Source of the DNA: Cyrtodaria siliqua | Lineage: Eukaryota > Mollusca > Bivalvia > Adapedonta > Hiatellidae | NCBI GenBank assembly: GCA_037043455.1 | Contig: JAWPHD010003067.1 | Coordinates: forward strand, 62,001 to 126,000 | Direction of reading: 5' to 3' | DNA length: 64,000 nt | Shown here: piece after piece, positions 57,769 through 64,000 of the stretch | How the letters are laid out: every line of letters starts with the position of its first letter | Position numbering within the stretch: the stretch's first letter is position 1 | Notes under the pieces: model-generated | What the model saw: only the letters and a program-made list of their open reading frames with translations | What the model was told of the DNA's origin: nothing | Databases searched by the model: none | Position numbers and translations under genes: made by a program

Positions 57769-57865
57769 CTAACCAAAATTCACCATGACCCTCACCAAAG
57801 CCATTTTCATATTATTTAAAAGTTCGAAAAAAATCCAAACTACCACTGGATCTGCGTTGAAATAC
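57769..57865 (-). pseudogene. Fibrinogen-related domain, second exon, with in-frame stop
   Basis: The translation is VFQRRSSGSLDFFRTFK, a TAA at 57814-57812, then YENGFGEGHGEFWLG. The pattern VFQRR..GS.DF.R....YENGFG...GEFWLG is diagnostic of FReD domains. The acceptor is TTTTCAG (AG at 57867/57866) and the donor is TTAG|GTAAGAAG (GT at 57768/57767), both strong. It is phase 0 in and phase 1 out. The TAA replaces a codon that is usually Asp or Glu before Tyr, so the copy cannot make a full domain unless the base is a sequencing error. Confidence 0.85.
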
Positions 57866-58094
57866 CTGAAAACAATTTAAGCATAAGAACCTTAAAGCTA
57901 CAGACCCTCTATATAAATCGATTTCTTCTTTGTAGGCGTGTCTTTATTTGTAACTTCATGTTCACCAGCTCATGTCGAAATCGGGTATTTAAGCGAGAAA
58001 ATATAACGTAGAACATCATTTATTGTATAGACATCGACCAGTGCACATCGTACCTGTACACAGGTAACATTATGATTTACAGAAGAAAAAAGAT

Positions 58095-58166
58095 TTGTCA
58101 CTTTCGGGACTCGAACACACGACCTTCTGATTTCAAGTCAGGTACTGTACCACTGAGCTATAACGC
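58095..58166 (-). other. tRNA-like sequence with UGA-type anticodon loop
   Basis: On the minus strand GCGTTATAGCTCAGTGGTAC, then CTGACTTGAAATCAGA and GTGTTCGAGTCC follow the order A-box, anticodon arm, B-box. The anticodon stem CTGA/TCAG pairs. The T-stem and acceptor do not, and there is no long variable arm as a serine tRNA would need. It is probably a tRNA pseudogene or SINE head. Confidence 0.45.
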
Positions 58167-58450
58167 TGCTTGAGAAAATGGTATACAAACTACAATTTAT
58201 TATGAGGCAAAATAACTTAACATATTTTTGAACGCAAATCAAGATGAATCCATACATATATAGACCATCTTGTCGGACGTGTAAATTAGCATTGCCTGGT
58301 GTAAATACTATATGTTATCAATATGAAACCAACATTCCGCCTCAAAACAACCACATATCGACTTGTTATTTAGCGCATGATGTGTTTGTTTGTGTGTTAG
58401 TTACGTAATGCCTATTTAGTGTTAATAATGCTAGAACAAACCAATAAATA

Positions 58451-58530
58451 GCCTTGGTCTAGTGGTTAAATGTACGGCCTTTCAAAACTTCAAAAAGCGC
58501 AGCGGATGTGCTTTAAATCCCGTTCCGGGC
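58451..58530 (+). other. tRNA-Glu-like sequence, degenerate
   Basis: GCCTTGGTCTAGTGGTTAAA matches the 5' part of a glutamate-type tRNA with its A-box. The B-box is poor (CTTTAAATCCCG) and the length is too great, so it is a SINE head or pseudogene. Confidence 0.4.
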
Positions 58531-59340
58531 AAGTACTTTTTTTATCACATATATTCTGAAGCAGTATATTTATCGATGTTACCTGTACGAAGGCTAATTA
58601 AAAATGTGATATTTTACGCATCGAGTTCTGCCTTATATACCGACTTTTGGGGTGTTCGTCGATTTGAAACTATTTCACACGTGACTCATTCATATTCATG
58701 AGTTATTACCAGTTAATATAGAGGGTCTGAAGCTTTAAAGTTACAAATACAGTCAAAGAGATAAAAAATATTAGCAAATGTGAGTAAATGTGAGTTAGAT
58801 GGATAAACATGTTTATTAATGCAGGCTAAATATATAGGGGATCCTACATGAGTGTCTGTTTTATATAGAATTTATTAAATGTAACGATTTACATTTTATC
58901 CAACGAGTTTAAACAATTCAATATCAAATAGGCACACATGTGAGATTCGATTGTTCATATAATTTCAAATATGCGAAGTACATGTACTTATCACATAACT
59001 TGCTACCGCACTGGTACTGTCAGAGCAATAGGGCCGCTGTGAGATAAAGGGTACCCTATCTCAATTAAGCGCAACAGAGTTAGTAAAGAAATCCCGATCA
59101 GGCTTTATGCTGAATCTGCAATATTATGGACGTATTCAGTTATTCACAATAAGGCACAACGAAGGAGCAAACAGTTTCCACTAATGTATTGAGTGTATGA
59201 TACAAGGATCACACATATAGTAAATACTTTAATACCATTCATTCCAACACGTTAAGATAAACAACATTTTGAAGACTATGAAATGAGTCCATGTCCCAGA
59301 GAATTGCGATACATACACAATGACTACAAGGCACATACAA
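58531..59340. other. No gene recognised
   Basis: AT-rich putative intron of the FReD locus on the minus strand. Confidence 0.45.
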
Positions 59341-59790
59341 AATAGCTTCTTATTAGTTAAAGTGTTATCAAAGTCCCAGATATTGATTACATATGTACAT
59401 TGTGTATCTAATCTTATTTCATATTGACAAAGTATAAAATTAGATGCATGCAAATAAGTACTGATAAAGGTGATCCTTTGAGAGCAACTAACACAATTAA
59501 GAGAATAAAGCAGCAGTACCGGTTTTATTGAGTCTGTTCATGATAAGTAATGGTAGCAGCAACACTTCTCACGCCCCCTAGCACCGGCTTAAGCGGTATT
59601 CTACTTCAAAGCCACCTATATTGGGCTCGTAGGTCCCAAAGGACCTGTACAAAATAACACTACTGATTCGTAGCAAGACAACACAGCTTATTATTAGTTA
59701 AAGTATTAACGAAGTCCCAGGTACAGATCATATTGTTTATCCAATCATATTTATTGACTAAGTATAACACTTTCGATACAAGAAAGACAA
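59341..59790. repeat. Diverged local duplication next to the FReD exon
   Basis: 59347-59430 and 59690-59775 share TTATTAGTTAAAGT, AAGTCCCAG.TA and TTGACAAAGTATAA or TTGACTAAGTATAA in order, about 340 bases apart. The fibrinogen exon itself is not repeated at the first copy. Confidence 0.65.
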
Positions 59791-59803
59791 AATAAATGCC
59801 TAC

Positions 59804-59924
59804 TGTCCACCTTCCTTCGTCCGTTTCCATGTCACAATAGACGTGCAAGTGCGGCCGTATAGTGTATACACCACTTCTGTTACCGATGATCCATTGTCTA
59901 CATATTATTCGAGTGTTTAGAAAT
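59804..59924 (-). pseudogene. Fibrinogen-related domain, first exon, second FReD locus, degraded
   Basis: The minus strand reads RQWIIGNRSGVYTIRPHLHV, then YCDMETDEGRWT, ending at donor ACA|GTAGGC (GT at 59803/59802) in phase 0, which matches the VFQRR exon. The sequence is homologous at DNA level to the exon at 16465-16607 (shared CAATGG, ATCGGT, AGTGGTGTATACA). Upstream of RQW the paralogue's DCKDV block is disrupted by about 12 inserted bases and the first cysteine is lost, so the 5' edge is uncertain. Confidence 0.75.
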
Positions 59925-61649
59925 CTGATTATACACAGGAGAGCAGATAAAAGTCACCCGCTGTCGATAACATCAAACATTACATAATAGGATTATGTAA
60001 AACAATATACTAAATGTTCATTATGCGAAAAAGCAAGCAAACCCATAAACAGTCATTAAGTATCAGGTGAAGATTGTGTTTACATTTGCCATCTTCACCA
60101 GATAACTATCGAATAGTTTTAAAGTAGAATATGCCATGGGTTATCAATCTTAGTTAGTATACATAGTGAAGTATATATTATAATACATTCTGAAAATAGG
60201 ATCAACACAAACAAACTTGAGTCTGCTCATGAGAGGGACTATAGGGTATAAGTTCTTCTCCGGTGATATGTCAGGAGTCGTCTTCTTAGGACTGTATAGC
60301 TGACCAGTAAAGGAGATATTAGTCAAATTATCCAAAGATTTTACAATTGAAATTGCTCGGTTAATTTACAATTAAAACTATGTAAACAGCAGTAGTAGAT
60401 AGTAAGTAGCCAATGAATACGACTGCCGAGCTTCGGATGGCTGTCGTAAATAATCCCTCCAAAATGGTGACCTCTATGGTTGCAGTTGGGAGTCTGTTCT
60501 AGTCCTGGTTTGTCTTAGTGAAGAATGCGTTCTTGTAGACCCTGATTGTAGCTGTACCTGTTTGTAGTTGTATAGGCGCTAGGACCCTCTTGTTCTCCTG
60601 TCATTTCGGCGTAATACAGATCAAGCATCTTGATCTAACAGTCTCTATTGGATCTTGTAGAGCTGTAGGGTTGGAGTTGTGCAAAAGGAGTACATGTATG
60701 AGATGTACTTTGTCAACGACCTTTGCAAATTATAGGGCACGGGATCTACCTGTGTTTTCCGGAGCGCAGTTCACTGGCACTGGCAATCCCTTTACGCGTT
60801 GTGATGCGTTGTGTTATTGTTGTTTTTGAGCATACACGGTTGCTAAGAGCGACACATGACAGGGAATACTAGTACCACTACACAATTGCCGTAAACAACT
60901 GTTTGACTCTTAGACCCTCTGGTATACGTATTCTCTAAGGATATTTATTTCGAGGAATGTTTTAAATTAATTAAGTGTATGATATCGCACCATATACATA
61001 TAACGTTTTGTAATTAACTGATGTATGCTTCTTGGCCTGGGTATCTTGCTCCAAACATGATAACTGTACCGTAGTATTAGAGATTAGATTTTGATTTATA
61101 GCTCTCGTTATGTACTGTATCCTACAAAACGCTGACATTTTAGAATGATGCTAGTTTGATTTATGAAGTAAGTTTCTCATTTGTTCTAGTTACATGTGAT
61201 ACATCAGATACCATGAATGCGACCTGCTGTCTTAATTCCGTCGGCATATAGTGACCTTGGCCGCCGTGCACTAGGTTCGCATTAACATGTCGCCTTAAGT
61301 CGCATATCTGGTTAATTCCTTATAATTAAATTGAAATATGTTTATGCAGGAGACTAAACCAGTTCATTTAAGTAATCCACACGTTTACATTTCTACTGCA
61401 CATGCCTGCAATTAACTATTGCGCTTGTCGCGCTTCAATTCCCAGTGAACAACATTCACTTTGCAGCGGAGCTAAAAACAAGCAAGGTGTAGTTAATTCG
61501 TAGTAATGTCGTCCTGACGTTCTCTTGCGAATTATTGGCAACTTCACTCTTCCAACAGTACGTATTAGAGCTTTAAAATACAAGTTTTAACACAAATACA
61601 ACGTATTACATCATCCGATAAATAGATAGAACAAGCTTAATATAAATAT
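59925..61649. other. No gene recognised
   Basis: Non-coding by inspection. A GC-richer stretch at 60420-60780 includes a 79-codon frame (60590-60829) with no known domain and is left unassigned. Confidence 0.45.
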
Positions 61650-61800
61650 AAGGATTGAATTCATATTTCGATCTTTCAACGGGTATGAACAACATTAGCT
61701 AATTTAAAGTTAACGAGAGGCCCATCGAGCTTCTCGCGCTTGAAACAAGCCTAATGTTGTGCATACCCCTTAGACAGATTTAATATCGAATCCAATCCTT
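61650..61800. mobile_element. Fold-back element, 151 bp imperfect palindrome
   Basis: AAGGATTGAATTCATATTTC with GGGTATGAACAACATTAG in the left arm pairs with CTAATGTTGTGCATACCCC and ATATCGAATCCAATCCTT in the right arm. Arms are about 52 bases, and the loop contains GAGAGGCCCATCGAGCTTCTC. No coding capacity. Confidence 0.82.
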
Positions 61801-64000
61801 AAATGAAGACCTTTTTATGAGATAAATCCGACAGTGTCAATGGTCCCATTTTTAACAATATTCTGATTTACATTTTGCATTTGGTGGCACTTTTGTGAAC
61901 AATGAACACATATTAATTGTAGGATGGTTCCTCCTTTTAGTTATGTGGTACCGAGTCAGATGTGCATACAAGTCACTGACACCAAATCGTCCGTTCATTG
62001 CATTTTAATCACAAGTATGGTAGTTCAAAGGTAGATTAAAGAACAAGAGCGTTTCTCATTTAGTTTCTAGTTTACAGTATTGATTACGTTCAAATAACTT
62101 GTTAATTTGTTATTAAAAATATTTTCTATCGTTTTACCCCACATGAGCATGTTATTAATTTCTAAGATTCTTCAAATATTTCTAAGCACGTGTTCCATTA
62201 TATATAATCTGGCAGTAAATACCCTCTATACTGAATGAATGATACTCGAAAAAGGAAAAGGAAAGGAAGCTAAAAACAAATTAGCCATTAATCCAATGGT
62301 TGCCCCAAAAAACACTCACCATATTTACAATACCACCAGTTCTTTGAATATGTCCTTAGTATTTCCAGATAATATCTAAAAACAAAGTATTAAACTATTT
62401 ACTAAATGAGGCCTAGCCTTTTTCTAAAATCAAAATCAACCGTTTTTATGTGTTACTGTGCTTAAACAAATGGATCTCTAAGCATCATTTACAAACATAT
62501 ATGTTTGGCACCAGATGTGTTATTAGCCAAAATACGTTTCTGAATATTATTCAATTCCTAAAATAATGGAGTTTTAGTCATTTATTTTAACTTTCTGTCA
62601 CACATACGTTTTATGGGTGAACATATATTAAAAAAAACTTATGAAGCCATACACTAGTTCTTGTCCTGAGTCTTTAGCACAAATCGAACTAGTTAAATAT
62701 TTGTCATGGTTAGGCAACTGTTCAATGGTGCTTTTTATATTTTATTATACCTCACATAAAATGCCCATGCTAAATCAAACATAGACAACAACGTCAGTGA
62801 GTATTTGTGTACTATCTGACACGAGGGTGATATTGTAGGGTGATAGTATATCGCGGAGTGATTGTAAATACAAAATCACATGAGCAGTACTTGACCGATT
62901 TCAATAAAACACCACTCATTTTCTTAGTTAAGTACTGTAAGTTGAATAGCAAGTAATAAATTCGATATAAATAAAATAAATATCATCATATACATATGTA
63001 TAATTATACTCATATTTATGTTAGCATAATTTTGTTTTTAGCTTCCTCGACCCCAAAGCAAAGCATATTAGAGAAAGATGCTCCTTACCAACTGTAAGAC
63101 TAGAATTGGTAATGGTTCACCTAGTGTCTTCCAAGCTACAAAAACCTCATACACGTGATCATATATAGGTGTTTTGCATTGTATACCAATATATGAAGTT
63201 TGTTTTTGATATTAAATATTGAACAAACTAGCCGTTAAAAGTAACCTACATGTTTGTTCCTTATTTTCAACCCGGTATAATACACTTTCAACAACTTTTG
63301 TATTAAGTTTTCAGCGTTGACTTTTGATTTGGTCATGTTTTAAACGGGGTTCTCTTTACACTTATCGGTGACACATGTATAGGGCCTTCTATGTGTACAT
63401 CCTATGACTGGGGTATTTTAACGTTATAAATTTATGTTTATATTGTAAATAAATAGATTCCTAGTACACATGCATTTAAATAAGGAGTTTGTGAAAATAT
63501 ATTAACTGCTATATGTTATTAATACTTAACTCTTATCTGTCTGTTTTTGGCGAAATTTATATTTTTGTTATCAGTTATTGAGAATAGTAATTACTGTTTT
63601 CTGCTTTCCACAATCTGTATCGAGTGGTGAGATAAAGGTTATCTTCCCACTCTACCCTCACACCCCTCACATATCTTAAAATGGATATTATTCATTTTAC
63701 TATTATCTGTTTTTAGCATTTATAATTTTGTTTTGTCTGTTATCATCAAATTCAAGTTGCTGTTATCTCGTCATGAAACCCACTTGCCCCCACCCCATTC
63801 AATAAAATATTAATAACCTCTTATTATCTCTAGAAACTACTTCATTTTATCAAGCAATTGTCATAGAATTTTAAGTGAAATAAATCATTTTAATACCTGT
63901 ACATAATCCGTTTTAAGTAATAATTAAGACTACAAATCTCATTTGTTTTCTGTTTAGATGACGTATACGCAGTAGACTATCAGTTAATCAGTTGCCTATG
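61801..64000. other. No gene recognised
   Basis: AT-rich DNA without open frames of note, RNA genes or identifiable repeats. Confidence 0.5.

Noticed and set aside
58095..58166. A functional serine tRNA (UGA)
   Set aside because: The anticodon stem pairs, but the T-stem and acceptor stem do not, and the long variable arm required for serine tRNAs is absent.
59229..59453. A second fibrinogen exon next to 59804
   Set aside because: The similarity between 59347-59430 and 59690-59775 is in the flanking DNA only. No SGVY or YCD motif is present in the first copy.

Overview
The window looks like an AT-rich, repeat-dense stretch of an invertebrate nuclear genome, most likely a mollusc and probably a bivalve. 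The clues are split genes with canonical splice sites, thrombospondin type-1 and fibrinogen-related exons, a Penelope-like retroelement, tRNA-headed SINEs, and dispersed repeats of a kind I associate with bivalve genomes (an ACAAGAG-type start and CGGA-rich ends). The species assignment is inference. There is no bacterial-style operon, CRISPR array or rRNA.

Genes. Real coding signal is sparse and almost all of it is short exons. (1) On the minus strand, 18224 to 16465, two thrombospondin type-1 repeat exons are followed by the first exon of a fibrinogen-related (FReD) domain. All junctions are phase 1 and fit each other exactly, so this looks like one gene for a secreted TSP1-TSP1-FReD protein. 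The rest of its fibrinogen domain and its 5' end were not found. (2) On the minus strand, about 59900 to 55452, a second FReD locus has a degraded first exon, a second exon with an in-frame TAA, no recognisable middle exon, and a terminal exon with a good fibrinogen C-terminus. It is probably a pseudogene or a decayed paralogue. (3) On the plus strand, 8231 to 10806, is a broken three-exon gene of a transposase-like family (I associate it with DUF7869). It carries frameshifts, a premature stop and a palindromic repeat in an intron. (4) On the minus strand, 7300 to 5250, is a decayed Penelope-like element with reverse-transcriptase motifs (YDFSTLYT, YLDD) and no GIY-YIG endonuclease.

Layout. 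1-7300: a dispersed repeat, then the Penelope-like element, whose 3' tail is split by a nested 2.8 kb repeat. 7300-15000: the DUF7869-like remnant between short direct and inverted repeats, two copies of a palindromic repeat, and a GATT microsatellite. 15100-18230: a 142-bp tandem duplication and the TSP1-FReD exons. 18231-24340: a 6.1 kb minisatellite of 34-bp units (about 180 copies) with a 272-bp higher-order repeat, abutting a splice acceptor. 24400-34330: a SINE, two related 25-bp minisatellites, an 11-bp GTACTT array, AAAT and ATC microsatellites and a second dispersed repeat. 34330-52400: mostly unannotated AT-rich DNA with SINEs, fold-back elements, Penelope tail fragments and local duplications. 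52440-53890: a CRE-like palindrome-rich repeat. 53969-54983: a 1 kb nearly pure GAA purine tract. 55450-59900: the FReD locus with a 28-bp minisatellite and a perfect 31-bp inverted repeat. 59900-64000: one fold-back element and otherwise nothing recognised.

Most long open frames in the window are translations of simple repeats (GAA, GTACTT, the 34-bp array) and are not genes.
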